A stretch of DNA of 9,815 nucleotides from Streptococcaceae bacterium (GCA_031270215.1 JAISYB010000096.1:1-9815), one strand, 5' to 3'; positions 1-6,791 are shown, counted from the stretch's first letter. Program-made: numbers and translations. The notes: generated by a model not told the origin, from the letters alone.

Positions 1-847
1 CCATCGCCTTTTTCGCACCGCTACCGTCCGGTCTTGGTGAGGTCATATGATAAGCATCACAATTTGAACCATAGCCGACAATCTCCCCTAGGATATTTGC
101 ACCGCGTGCCTTGGCATGCTCTAAGCTTTCTAAAACTAAAATCCCTGCACCTTCCCCCATCACAAAGCCATTACGATCCTTATCAAAAGGAATTGAAGCA
201 CGTGTTGCGTCCTCAGTCTTTGATAATGCCGTCAATGCGTCAAAGCCTGCAATTCCAATCTCGGTGATTGATGCCTCAGCACCACCTGCCAAGATAACAT
301 CTGAGTAACCATGCTTGATACTTCTAAATGCTTCGCCAATTGAATTTGTAGCAGAAGCACAAGCTGTCGTCACACAGGTACAAATCCCATTTGCACCTAC
401 ACGCAAGGCAATATTTCCAGCTGCCATATTAACGATTGCCATTGGTACAAATAACGGCTGAACACGTCTTGGTCCCTTAGTTACTAAGCGTCCTACTTGG
501 TCTTGAATCGTTTGTAGCCCACCAATACCTGAACCGACAATCACGCCAAAGCGCTCTTTATCAATTGTTTCTGTATCTATCCCACTCATCTCAAGTGCTT
601 CAAGCGCCGCATAAATACCATATAAAGAAAATAAATCCATTCGTTTGGCATCTTTTTTCTGGAAATATTTATCAAAAGGAAAATCCTTCACTTCCGCTGC
701 ATTATGCACGCCAAACTCAGTTGTATCAAATTTTGTAATTTTACCAATTCCTGAATATCCTTCACTTAAGGCATTCCAAAATTCTTCTGGTGTGTTTCCG
801 ATTGGGGAAGTGACACCATAGCCTGTAATTACTACTCTATTTGTCAT
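1..847 (-). CDS. fabF: 3-oxoacyl-ACP synthase II (FabF/KASII), 3' end outside the window
   Basis: This enzyme condenses malonyl-ACP with a growing acyl-ACP in the elongation step of cytosolic type II fatty acid synthesis. The reading frame starts with ATG at 845-847 and stays open for 282 codons to the left edge, where it is cut. The protein begins MTNRVVITGYGVTSPIG, typical of FabF. It has the nucleophile motif TTACASA with Cys163, the same number as in E. coli FabF, a GFVMGEGAG glycine motif near residue 227, and the AYHMTSPRPDG segment near 265. The catalytic histidines around 303 and 340 would lie beyond the window. An AAGGAG site at 853-858 precedes the start at good spacing. It is the last visible gene of the fab operon, 49 nt after fabG. 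In related operons accB, fabZ and accC follow. No frame damage is seen in the visible part. Confidence 0.96.
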   Translation of the reverse strand, partial: MTNRVVITGYGVTSPIGNTPEEFWNALSEGYSGIGKITKFDTTEFGVHNAAEVKDFPFDKYFQKKDAKRMDLFSLYGIYAALEALEMSGIDTETIDKERFGVIVGSGIGGLQTIQDQVGRLVTKGPRRVQPLFVPMAIVNMAAGNIALRVGANGICTCVTTACASATNSIGEAFRSIKHGYSDVILAGGAEASITEIGIAGFDALTALSKTEDATRASIPFDKDRNGFVMGEGAGILVLESLEHAKARGANILGEIVGYGSNCDAYHMTSPRPDGSGAKKAM

Positions 848-896
848 ATTGGCTCCTTATTTTAAATTCAGCTTTCAAGCTGATTAATATCAATTA

Positions 897-1634
897 CTAA
901 GCATTCATCGTCATGCCGCCGTCAATAGCGATTACTTGACCGGTTAAATACTCCTGTTTTGCCAAGAATATCGCAATATCAGCAACCTCTTCAACCGTTC
1001 CGAAGCGTTTCATCGGAATTTGTGCAACAGATAATGCTTTGATTTTTTCAGATAATACCTCAGTCATCTCTGTTTCAATAAAGCCCGGTGCAATCGCATT
1101 AACTCGCACATTGCGATTAGCAACTTCCCTTGCGACTGATTTAGTAAAGCCAATCACGCCAGCCTTACTTGCTGCGTAGTTTGCTTGACCGATATTACCG
1201 AGTAAGCCGACCACTGAACTTAGATTAATAATCGCACCCGCTCTTTTTTTGCTCATCGCTTTTAAAACTTGTTGCGTCATATTAAATGTACCGGTCAGAT
1301 TAATCTTTAAAACTTTTTCAAAATCCTCTTGGGTCATCTTTAACATCAGCTTATCCGCAGTAATTCCGGCATTATTTACCAAAATATCAACTGAACCCAG
1401 TGCTTCGGTTGCCTGTGCCAGCATCACACCTGCTGAGGTATAATCCGACACGTCACCGCTAATTGCAACTGCCTTGACCCCAAGCGCAGTAAATTCTTCC
1501 AAAGCTTTCGTATCAATCACACTGCGTCCATTGATAACGACATTTGCACCAGCTTTAGCAAAAGCTAGAGCAATTGCGTGTCCAATGCCACGCGTTGAAC
1601 CAGTAATAAAAACATTTTTCCCTTTTAATTCCAT
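897..1634 (-). CDS. fabG: 3-oxoacyl-ACP reductase FabG
   Basis: This short-chain dehydrogenase reduces 3-oxoacyl-ACP to 3-hydroxyacyl-ACP with NADPH, the first reduction of each FASII cycle. The 245 residues are the usual full length. The Rossmann motif TGSTRGIG is at 11-18 and the NNAG motif at 87-90. The catalytic Ser140, Tyr153 and Lys157 (ANYAASKAG) are present, and the PG motif is at 183-184. The ending DGGMTMNA is typical of the family. The ATG start at 1632-1634 is supported by an AGGAGA site at 1642-1647. That site lies inside the last codons of fabD, and only 3 nt separate the two genes, which suggests translational coupling. FabG is widespread among short-chain dehydrogenases, so the motifs alone would be ambiguous. 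The position between fabD and fabF makes the assignment secure. Confidence 0.97.
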   Translation of the reverse strand: MELKGKNVFITGSTRGIGHAIALAFAKAGANVVINGRSVIDTKALEEFTALGVKAVAISGDVSDYTSAGVMLAQATEALGSVDILVNNAGITADKLMLKMTQEDFEKVLKINLTGTFNMTQQVLKAMSKKRAGAIINLSSVVGLLGNIGQANYAASKAGVIGFTKSVAREVANRNVRVNAIAPGFIETEMTEVLSEKIKALSVAQIPMKRFGTVEEVADIAIFLAKQEYLTGQVIAIDGGMTMNA

Positions 1635-1637
1635 TTT

Positions 1638-2558
1638 TTATTCTCCTAAAACAGCTTGTAATGTTTCCACATCTGAAACACGGATAGCAGTCTTTGTTTT
1701 ATCGATTTTTTTCATAAATCCTGATAAAGTCTTCCCCGGTCCAACCTCGATAAAGGTATCAAAACCGTCAGCAATCAAGGTTGCAATTGATTCATAAAAA
1801 CGAACCGGCTCCATGACCTGCCTCGCAAGTAGTGATTTAACTTCTTCAAGCTGAAAATAATGCGCAGTCGTATTGCTCACTACCGGTAGATTAAATGGCG
1901 CAAGATAAATATCTTCTAACACTTCGCTTAAGCCAACAGAGGCTGAGCGTAATAATGCCGTGTGAAACGGTCCTGAAACATTAAGCTCAATCAATCGTTT
2001 GCTACCTGCTTCCTGCAATAAGGTGAGCGCCTCATCTACCGCTTCAACCTCTCCACCGATTACAATCTGTGTCGGTGTATTATAGTTTGCTGGCGCAACA
2101 ATACCTTTGCTGCTGACTTTTTGACAAATCTCCTCAATCGTTTCGACCGGTGTATTCATTACCGCAACCATCTTGCCAACACCCTTTGGTGCAGCAAGTG
2201 CCATCAGCTGTCCACGCTTAGCAATCAAAGCAATTGCTACTTTAAAATCTAGCACGCCACTAATCACCAATGCCGCATATTCGCCTAAAGACAAACCTAA
2301 TGCCGCCTCAGGCTGAATCCCTTGTGCAATCAAAAGTCTGGCAATCGCCACGTCCACCGTCAAAATCGCTGGCTGCGTGTACTGCGTTTCATTCAACTGT
2401 TCATTTTCAGCAAAAATCAAATCCTCTAAATCATATCCTAAAACTTGGTTGGCTTCTTGAAATGTGTCACGAATAATTTCGTATTTATCATACAAATCCT
2501 TTGCCATATTAGGATACTGCGCACCCTGTCCTGCAAACATAAATACAGTCTTTGCCAT
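1638..2558 (-). CDS. fabD: malonyl-CoA:ACP transacylase FabD
   Basis: FabD moves malonyl groups from coenzyme A to acyl carrier protein, supplying the extender unit for FASII. The 306 residues are full length. The N-terminal FAGQGAQYPNM motif is at 8-18. The nucleophile elbow reads GLSLGEY with Ser90; Leu in place of the more common His before the Ser also occurs in other lactic acid bacteria as I recall the family. Arg115 (AKRGQLM) is the expected carboxylate-binding arginine, His199 in SGPFHT is the catalytic histidine, and EVGPGKTLSGF lies near the C terminus. The gene starts with ATG at 2556-2558 behind a GGGAGA site, 24 nt after fabK, and its final codons carry the fabG ribosome binding site. 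It is an ordinary operon member with no oddities. Confidence 0.97.
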   Translation of the reverse strand: MAKTVFMFAGQGAQYPNMAKDLYDKYEIIRDTFQEANQVLGYDLEDLIFAENEQLNETQYTQPAILTVDVAIARLLIAQGIQPEAALGLSLGEYAALVISGVLDFKVAIALIAKRGQLMALAAPKGVGKMVAVMNTPVETIEEICQKVSSKGIVAPANYNTPTQIVIGGEVEAVDEALTLLQEAGSKRLIELNVSGPFHTALLRSASVGLSEVLEDIYLAPFNLPVVSNTTAHYFQLEEVKSLLARQVMEPVRFYESIATLIADGFDTFIEVGPGKTLSGFMKKIDKTKTAIRVSDVETLQAVLGE

Positions 2559-2582
2559 TTTCTCTCCCTAAAATTTCCTTTT

Positions 2583-3539
2583 TTAGTCCTGTAGCTGTTC
2601 AGCTTTTTTCAATGTTTTTTGAAAACCAGTATAAATATCCTGTAAAATCTCATGAACCGTTTCTTCCTTGGTTACCAAGCCTGCAATTTGACCAGACATT
2701 AACGAGCCATTATCAATATCCCCATCAACAACCGCCACACGCAAAGCGCCACGTCCTAATTCTTCAAAGATTTCTAAATCTGGATTTTCGACTTTTAAAG
2801 CAGCAATTTCTGCTTTTTCAAAATCTCGTGTTAATTTATTCTTTAAGGCACGAACTGGATGTCCAAAGTGAACGCTTGAGATAACTGTATCAATATCGCG
2901 CGCTTTTAAAATCTTTTCTTTGTATTTTTCATGTACATTCGCTTCTTTGGCAACAACAAATCGTGTGCCGACTTGAACACCCTCAGCACCCAAGATAAAT
3001 GCTGCTGCCATGCCACGTCCATCAGCAATTCCGCCTGCACCTAAAACCGGAATTTCAACTGCATCGACAATTTGCGGCAGACCTGCCATTGTTGTTATCT
3101 TGCCGACATGACCCCCTGCTTCCATACCTTCAAAGACAACCGCATCTGCGCCAATTTTCTCCATTTTCTTGGCAACTGCAACTGATGGCACTACCGGAAT
3201 AACCTTAATCCCCGCTGCTTTAAATCGTTTCATATGCTTAGCCGGACTTCCTGCACCTGTCGTGACGACCTTGACATTCTCCTCAATGACCGCATCAACA
3301 ATATCCTCAGCAAATGGAGATAGCAGCATAATATTCACCGCAAAAGGCTTATCAGTAATTGTCTTGATTTTTCTAATCTGTTCAACAACAACTTCCTTAG
3401 GAGCATTACCACCTGCAATAATTCCTAATCCTCCGGCATTACTAACAGCTCCAGCCAAATCTGCATCAGCAATCCATGCCATTGCACCTTGTAAAATTGG
3501 GTATTCAATGTTTAAAAGTTCTGTTACTCTGTTTTTCAT
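2583..3539 (-). CDS. fabK: enoyl-ACP reductase II FabK (FMN-dependent)
   Basis: FabK reduces trans-2-enoyl-ACP to acyl-ACP with NAD(P)H and FMN, completing each FASII elongation cycle. It replaces the unrelated FabI of many bacteria and, in streptococci, gives natural triclosan resistance. The 318-residue TIM-barrel flavoprotein has the N-terminal PILQGAMAWIA motif, NAGGLGIIAGG near 34-44, the phosphate-binding GAGGIADG at 168-174, and EGMEAGGHVG with His144. As I recall it, this matches the catalytic His144 of pneumococcal FabK. The start is ATG at 3537-3539 with an AAGGA site about 13 nt upstream, a longer spacing than for its neighbours. An 81-nt gap with a terminator-like hairpin separates it from acpP. 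FabK shares a superfamily with the divergent flavoprotein gene at 5609, but it lacks that protein's cysteine cluster. Confidence 0.96.
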   Translation of the reverse strand: MKNRVTELLNIEYPILQGAMAWIADADLAGAVSNAGGLGIIAGGNAPKEVVVEQIRKIKTITDKPFAVNIMLLSPFAEDIVDAVIEENVKVVTTGAGSPAKHMKRFKAAGIKVIPVVPSVAVAKKMEKIGADAVVFEGMEAGGHVGKITTMAGLPQIVDAVEIPVLGAGGIADGRGMAAAFILGAEGVQVGTRFVVAKEANVHEKYKEKILKARDIDTVISSVHFGHPVRALKNKLTRDFEKAEIAALKVENPDLEIFEELGRGALRVAVVDGDIDNGSLMSGQIAGLVTKEETVHEILQDIYTGFQKTLKKAEQLQD

Positions 3540-3583
3540 CTTAAGTTTTCATTCCTTCGTTTTTTTGGAGTTTTCTAAAAAAT

Positions 3584-3610
3584 ATGGAAATAGAACAAAT
3601 CTATTTCCAT
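3584..3610 (-). terminator. terminator-like hairpin between acpP and fabK (probable attenuator)
   Basis: ATGGAAATAG and CTATTTCCAT form a perfect 10-bp inverted repeat (11 with the flanking pair) around a 7-nt loop. On the minus strand the stem is followed by A and six Ts at 3577-3582. The stem is AT-rich, so termination is probably partial. It starts 10 nt after the acpP stop codon. Read-through is required unless fabK has its own promoter, and I see none. The likely effect is more acpP message than fabK-fabF message. Confidence 0.7.
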
Positions 3611-3620
3611 AAAATTTGGT

Positions 3621-3845
3621 TTAGGCAAGCTTTGCTTCAACAAACTTCACTAAATCTTCAACTGTGTTCAAGCCTTCTTCTGACTCGATTTGTACATCAA
3701 ACTCATCTTCGATTTCATTAATAATTTGGAATAAGTCTAAAGAGTCTGCATCCAAATCTTCAAAAGAAGTTGTCAATGTCACTTCTTCGGCTTCTTTACC
3801 TAATTCTTCAACGATAATTTCTTGTACCTTGTCAAAAACTGCCAT
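3621..3845 (-). CDS. acpP: acyl carrier protein
   Basis: The acyl carrier protein holds the growing acyl chain on a 4'-phosphopantetheine arm and is the shared substrate of all FASII enzymes in this operon. The 74-residue acidic protein has the prosthetic-group site DADSLDL with Ser35, and helical segments typical of ACP. I place the start at the ATG at 3843-3845 (MAVFDKVQEI). A TTG five codons upstream is in frame, but it overlaps the GGAGG ribosome binding site at 3854-3858, which sits 8 nt before the ATG, so it cannot be the start. The gene lies 97 nt after fabH and 81 nt before fabK. These are the two largest gaps in the operon, which fits the need to make this protein in excess of the enzymes. 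Confidence 0.96.
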   Translation of the reverse strand: MAVFDKVQEIIVEELGKEAEEVTLTTSFEDLDADSLDLFQIINEIEDEFDVQIESEEGLNTVEDLVKFVEAKLA

Positions 3846-3942
3846 TTGTATATCCTCCAAAAATATAAATTAATCCCGATTTCAAATTGAAACCTCGATA
3901 AGGTAGATATTTTCCAGCTTAATATAAGCTTGTTCCCTAAAA

Positions 3943-4917
3943 TCAAAGTTTAACAAGGATACTTCCCCATGTCAAACCACCACCAAAACCGGTCATCAGC
4001 ACTTTTTGATTACTACCAAATTTTAATATTTGCTTATCAATATTTTCTGATAAAAGAATTGGAATAGAAGCCGCTGATGTATTTCCATAATGCTGCAAAT
4101 TGACTAAAAATTTAGCCGGCTGCGCCTTAATTTTTCTCGGCCATTTATCAATAATTCGGAGATTTGCCTGATGTGGCAAATAATAATCAATATCATCTGC
4201 TTCAAGATTCGCAATTTTCAGCGTTGCCAAAATATTTTTCGGCACTTCTCTGACCGCAAAATCGAAAACTAAGCGACCGTCCATTACCAAATTACTTTCA
4301 GCTTCATAAATCTTTGAATATGGCGAATTTGGATAATATTTCCTAGAGGTTAGCGAACTGGCTTTCACACCATCAGATTGGAGCTTCTCAGCAAGAAAGT
4401 GCTGCGTTTGGCTACTTTCTAACAATACACCCCCTGCACCATCACCGAACAAAACCGCTGTCGTGCGATCCGCCCAATTTAATGTCTTAGAATGTGTTTC
4501 TGCACCAATAATAATTCCATTTTGATATCTGCCGCTTGAGATGAGCTTTTCGCCCATTGCTAATGCATAAACAAATCCCGAGCATGCCGCCTGCATATCA
4601 AAGGCAAAAGCATTGATTAAGCCTGTCTTGGCTTGGGTAATCGTTGCTGTTGTTGGCATTAATGAATCTGGAGAAATCGTTGCGATAATTAAGAAATCAA
4701 TCTCCTCAGCGGATTTACCTGATTTTTCAAGCAAGCTTTCTACCACTTTTGCGCTCAAATCCGAAGTATTTTCATCATAGGTAATGTGGCGGGATTTAAT
4801 TCCTGTCCTAGAAGCAATCCATTCATCGTTGGTATCCATGATTTTTGCCAAATCATCATTTGTCACGACCTGCTGCGGCGTGTAATGCGCTGCCTGGGTA
4901 ATCTTTGCAAAATTCAT
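3943..4917 (-). CDS. fabH: 3-oxoacyl-ACP synthase III (FabH/KASIII)
   Basis: FabH starts fatty acid chains by condensing acetyl-CoA, or a branched acyl-CoA, with malonyl-ACP. The 324 residues are full length. The thiolase-fold catalytic triad is visible: Cys112 in AACSGF, His249 in LPHQAN, and Asn279 in YGNTSAAS. Other family motifs are DEWIASRTGI near 31-40, the LFGDGAGG segment near 156-163 and GFGGGLTWGS near the C terminus. Whether it prefers straight or branched primers cannot be read from the sequence. The start is ATG at 4915-4917, only 2 nt after the fabT stop. Its GGGGGAG ribosome binding site at 4929-4935 is embedded in the last fabT codons, so fabT and fabH are probably translationally coupled. 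Confidence 0.96.
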   Translation of the reverse strand: MNFAKITQAAHYTPQQVVTNDDLAKIMDTNDEWIASRTGIKSRHITYDENTSDLSAKVVESLLEKSGKSAEEIDFLIIATISPDSLMPTTATITQAKTGLINAFAFDMQAACSGFVYALAMGEKLISSGRYQNGIIIGAETHSKTLNWADRTTAVLFGDGAGGVLLESSQTQHFLAEKLQSDGVKASSLTSRKYYPNSPYSKIYEAESNLVMDGRLVFDFAVREVPKNILATLKIANLEADDIDYYLPHQANLRIIDKWPRKIKAQPAKFLVNLQHYGNTSAASIPILLSENIDKQILKFGSNQKVLMTGFGGGLTWGSILVKL

Positions 4918-4919
4918 TT

Positions 4920-5369
4920 TTATTTTAACTCCCCCAGAAAGTGATGTAGGTTTTCAAGCCCCTTCGTAATTGCGCGCTGCTCTGTTTCATTTAAACCGTC
5001 CATAATCGTTTCAACCATCTCTCGATGAAATCGGTCGTGCAAGCGATACAAGAGTTTTCCTCTTTTTGTCAAACGCAAATAAACGACTCTTCGATCTAAT
5101 TCTGAACGAACTCGTTCAACATAGTTCTTTTTGACTAAATTATTGATTGAAACACTCAGAGTACCTTTCGTAACGGATAGCTCATGTGCAACCTCTGAAG
5201 AAGTCTTTAAGCGACTTAAGCCAATCGTATCAATCGTGTGCATCTCTTTAATGGTTAAATCATTGAATTGTGATTTTTTTAGCTCATGTTCTTCAACAAT
5301 CAAAACATCATTGAAAATTTTTACAAGGTATTCATTCACTTTAGAAAAGTTTACTTTCAATAATGGCAC
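4920..5369 (-). CDS. fabT: MarR-family fatty acid synthesis repressor FabT
   Basis: FabT represses fab genes in Lactobacillales and binds its operator more tightly when complexed with long-chain acyl-ACP. This winged-helix protein has an N-terminal dimerisation helix, a helix-turn-helix near 55-81 with recognition helix VTKGTLSVSINNLVKK, a wing with the DRR motif near 86-97, and a C-terminal dimerisation helix. The segment KEMHTIDTIG near 41-50 is characteristic of FabT as I know it. The longest frame begins at a GTG at 5367-5369 that abuts the GAGGAG site at 5368-5373. The in-frame TTG at 5358-5360 (MKVNFSKVNEYL) is 8 nt from that site and gives 146 residues, so it is probably the real start. 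It is the first gene of the operon, and an operator match lies in its promoter. Confidence 0.92.
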   Translation of the reverse strand: MPLLKVNFSKVNEYLVKIFNDVLIVEEHELKKSQFNDLTIKEMHTIDTIGLSRLKTSSEVAHELSVTKGTLSVSINNLVKKNYVERVRSELDRRVVYLRLTKRGKLLYRLHDRFHREMVETIMDGLNETEQRAITKGLENLHHFLGELK

Positions 5370-5420
5370 TCCTCATCTATTGCTCAAAGTCAATTTACTT
5401 CATCGTTTTAAAGCATTTAC

Positions 5421-5435
5421 TTTGACTATCAAATT
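5421..5435. promoter_or_regulatory. FabT operator in the fab operon promoter
   Basis: TTTGACTATCAAATT contains the dyad TTTGA-CTA-TCAAA and agrees closely with the published streptococcal FabT box (about AATTTGATTATCAAATT, from memory). It overlaps the -10 box and the expected transcription start of the fabT promoter, so bound FabT would block RNA polymerase. This points to autoregulation of the operon. Confidence 0.88.
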
Positions 5436-5460
5436 ATATCAGGATTTGAGAATATTGCAA
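5433..5460 (-). promoter_or_regulatory. fab operon promoter (upstream of fabT)
   Basis: On the minus strand a -35 box TTGCAA at 5455-5460 is followed after 16 bp by a perfect -10 box TATAAT at 5433-5438. Transcription would start near 5426, inside the FabT operator and about 65 nt before the fabT start. I find no comparably good promoter further down the operon. Confidence 0.85.
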
Positions 5461-5494
5461 CCTTTTTTCAAAAAAGAATGGCAAATATATTTCA

Positions 5495-5523
5495 TTGACA
5501 TTAAATATATTTCAGTCTATTCT
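5495..5523 (+). promoter_or_regulatory. promoter of the divergent flavoprotein gene
   Basis: A perfect -35 box TTGACA at 5495-5500 is followed after 17 bp by TATTCT at 5518-5523, a 4 of 6 match to the -10 consensus. The start would fall near 5530, giving an untranslated leader of about 80 nt that contains a FabT-like box. This promoter and the fabT promoter point away from each other with about 34 bp between their -35 boxes. Confidence 0.7.
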
Positions 5524-5551
5524 TGTTAGTGGCAGGTTGTTTTTCGATGAT

Positions 5552-5568
5552 AATTTGATTCCCAAATT
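5552..5568. promoter_or_regulatory. second FabT-like operator, in the leader of the flavoprotein gene
   Basis: AATTTGATTCCCAAATT matches the recalled FabT consensus AATTTGATTATCAAATT at 15 of 17 positions, with both half-sites intact. It sits inside a slightly longer dyad, ATAATTTG/CAAATTAT (5550-5570). Its position about 25-40 nt downstream of the predicted start suggests a roadblock-type repressor site. The dyad could also act as an RNA hairpin. Confidence 0.65.
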
Positions 5569-5608
5569 ATTTAATCAACCTCGACTTTTGCATAAAAAAG
5601 GAGCAAAA

Positions 5609-6667
5609 ATGAAACTAGAACCACTAAAGATTGGCGATTTAATCGCCAAAGTACCCATTATCCAAGGTGGAATGGGCATTGGTATCTCACTTCACCAACT
5701 AGCTGGTGCAGTTGCCAAAGAAGGCGGCATCGGTATTCTCTCGGTCGCCCAAATCGGCTATCAAAAGGAAAAATTTGAAAAAAGTCCGCTGAGAACTAAT
5801 CTGGAAACCATCGGTGAGCAATTTAAAAAAGCTAAAGCAATCGCTAAGGATGGTATCGTCGGCTTTAACGTCATGGTCGCCCAATTTCATTATGAAAAAT
5901 ACATTCAAAAATGTGTTGAGGCTGGCGCTGATGTTATTATTTCAGGTGCTGGTCTGCCCGTTGATTTACCCGGCTTAGTTGAAAACTCCAAAACAAAAAT
6001 CGCACCAATTGTTTCAAGCGCAAAAGCTGCTAAGGTACTCTTGAAAACTTGGGCAAAGCGTTACAATCGAACCGCCGATTTCATCGTCATTGAAGGTCCA
6101 CTTGCCGGCGGACATCTCGGCTTTAAAAAGGACCAAATTGATACAGCTATTAAAACAATGGATGATGAGATTAAGAACATCATTGAAGTTGTCAAGCAAT
6201 ATAGCGAAACATTTAACGTAACCATTCCAGTCATCTTTGCCGGCGGCGTCTTTACACGTGAGGACATTGACTACTATCTAAGCCTAGGCTGCTCTGGCGT
6301 ACAGATGGCAACCCGCTTTGTTGGTACGATTGAGTGTGATGCACCAGATGAATTTAAACAAAAATATCTTAATGCCAAAGAAGACGATATTCAGATTACT
6401 AAATCCCCTGTCGGTTTACCAGGACGCGCGATTGTCAACAACTTTACCGAACGTATCAAACACGAGGACGTTCCTATCAAAAGATGTTTATCGTGTCTAA
6501 GCTATAAGCATTGCGATCGCAAGACAATTCCCTATTGTATCTCGGAGGCTCTACTGAACTCTGTTCAGGGAAATGCGGATAACGGCTTAGTTTTTGCCGG
6601 CTCAAATGCCTATCGTGTCAATGAAATCACGACTGTTAAGGCAATTTTCGACGAAATTAATCAATAA
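5609..6667 (+). CDS. NMO/FabK-superfamily FMN flavoprotein with four-Cys cluster (FabX-like)
   Basis: The 352-residue protein is a TIM-barrel flavoprotein of the nitronate monooxygenase/2-nitropropane dioxygenase superfamily, to which FabK also belongs. It shows IIQGGMGIGISL near 17-28, ISGAGLP near 111-117, EGPLAGGHLGF with the probable catalytic His169, FAGGVF near 210-215 and SGVQMATRF near 229-237. Near the C terminus Cys293, 296, 302 and 310 form CX2CX5CX7C, followed by an AYRVNEITTV tail. FabK lacks this cluster, but Helicobacter FabX, a flavin and [4Fe-4S] decanoyl-ACP dehydrogenase/isomerase, has a similar C terminus as I remember it. The start is ATG at 5609 behind an AAGGAG site at 5598-5603. 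The upstream in-frame TTG at 5495 is part of the -35 box, so it is not a start. The gene is divergent from fabT and carries a FabT-like box. Family membership is certain; a role in unsaturated fatty acid synthesis is inferred. Confidence 0.88.
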   Translation: MKLEPLKIGDLIAKVPIIQGGMGIGISLHQLAGAVAKEGGIGILSVAQIGYQKEKFEKSPLRTNLETIGEQFKKAKAIAKDGIVGFNVMVAQFHYEKYIQKCVEAGADVIISGAGLPVDLPGLVENSKTKIAPIVSSAKAAKVLLKTWAKRYNRTADFIVIEGPLAGGHLGFKKDQIDTAIKTMDDEIKNIIEVVKQYSETFNVTIPVIFAGGVFTREDIDYYLSLGCSGVQMATRFVGTIECDAPDEFKQKYLNAKEDDIQITKSPVGLPGRAIVNNFTERIKHEDVPIKRCLSCLSYKHCDRKTIPYCISEALLNSVQGNADNGLVFAGSNAYRVNEITTVKAIFDEINQ

Positions 6668-6670
6668 AAA

Positions 6671-6785
6671 AAGGTAAGACAGTATCGTTTAACGACGTAG
6701 CAATTAGGAAATTTTTGTCAATATTCGCCAATGTTCGAAAAATTTTCGCTTTCCTAGTCGGCACTGCTTGTCTCCCGTGAATCAC
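6671..6785 (+). repeat. copy A of a ~115-bp intergenic repeat
   Basis: This segment begins 3 nt after the flavoprotein stop codon. It is repeated in inverted orientation at 8562-8675 with 6 mismatches and one single-base gap, about 94% identity. It begins AAGGTAAGACAG and ends CCCGTGAATCAC. Inside, TAGGAAA at 6705-6711 can pair with TTTCCTA at 6750-6756, with an inner TTTTT/AAAAA helix, so it can fold as a long imperfect hairpin. It has no open frame of note. It behaves like a dispersed, MITE-like intergenic element and may also help end transcription of the upstream gene. Confidence 0.9.
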
Positions 6786-6791
6786 TAATAT

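Noticed and set aside
34..308. Two plus-strand open frames near the left edge
   Set aside because: They lie opposite fabF, which has clear motifs in the minus frame. The proteins show no recognisable domain and no ribosome binding site.
1474..1797. Plus-strand 107-codon frame over fabG and fabD
   Set aside because: It crosses the junction of two well supported minus-strand genes and has a composition typical of an antisense shadow.
3169..3612. Plus-strand 147-codon frame opposite fabK
   Set aside because: It is the complement of a conserved FabK frame, extends through the acpP-fabK hairpin, and has no family features.
3846..3860. Five-codon N-terminal extension of acyl carrier protein from TTG
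   Set aside because: The TTG overlaps the GGAGG site that serves the ATG at 3843-3845.
3880..3892. TTTCAAATTGAAA as a third FabT box
   Set aside because: The half-site order and centre do not fit the TTTGA-NNN-TCAAA pattern. Only one half resembles the consensus, so it is kept only as an unexplained dyad.
5131..5529. Plus-strand 132-codon frame opposite fabT
   Set aside because: It covers fabT and both divergent promoters including the FabT box, so it is not a credible gene.
5495..5608. N-terminal 38-codon extension of the flavoprotein
   Set aside because: Its TTG start is part of the TTGACA -35 box and lies upstream of the predicted transcription start. The ATG at 5609 has a good ribosome binding site and starts where family homology starts.
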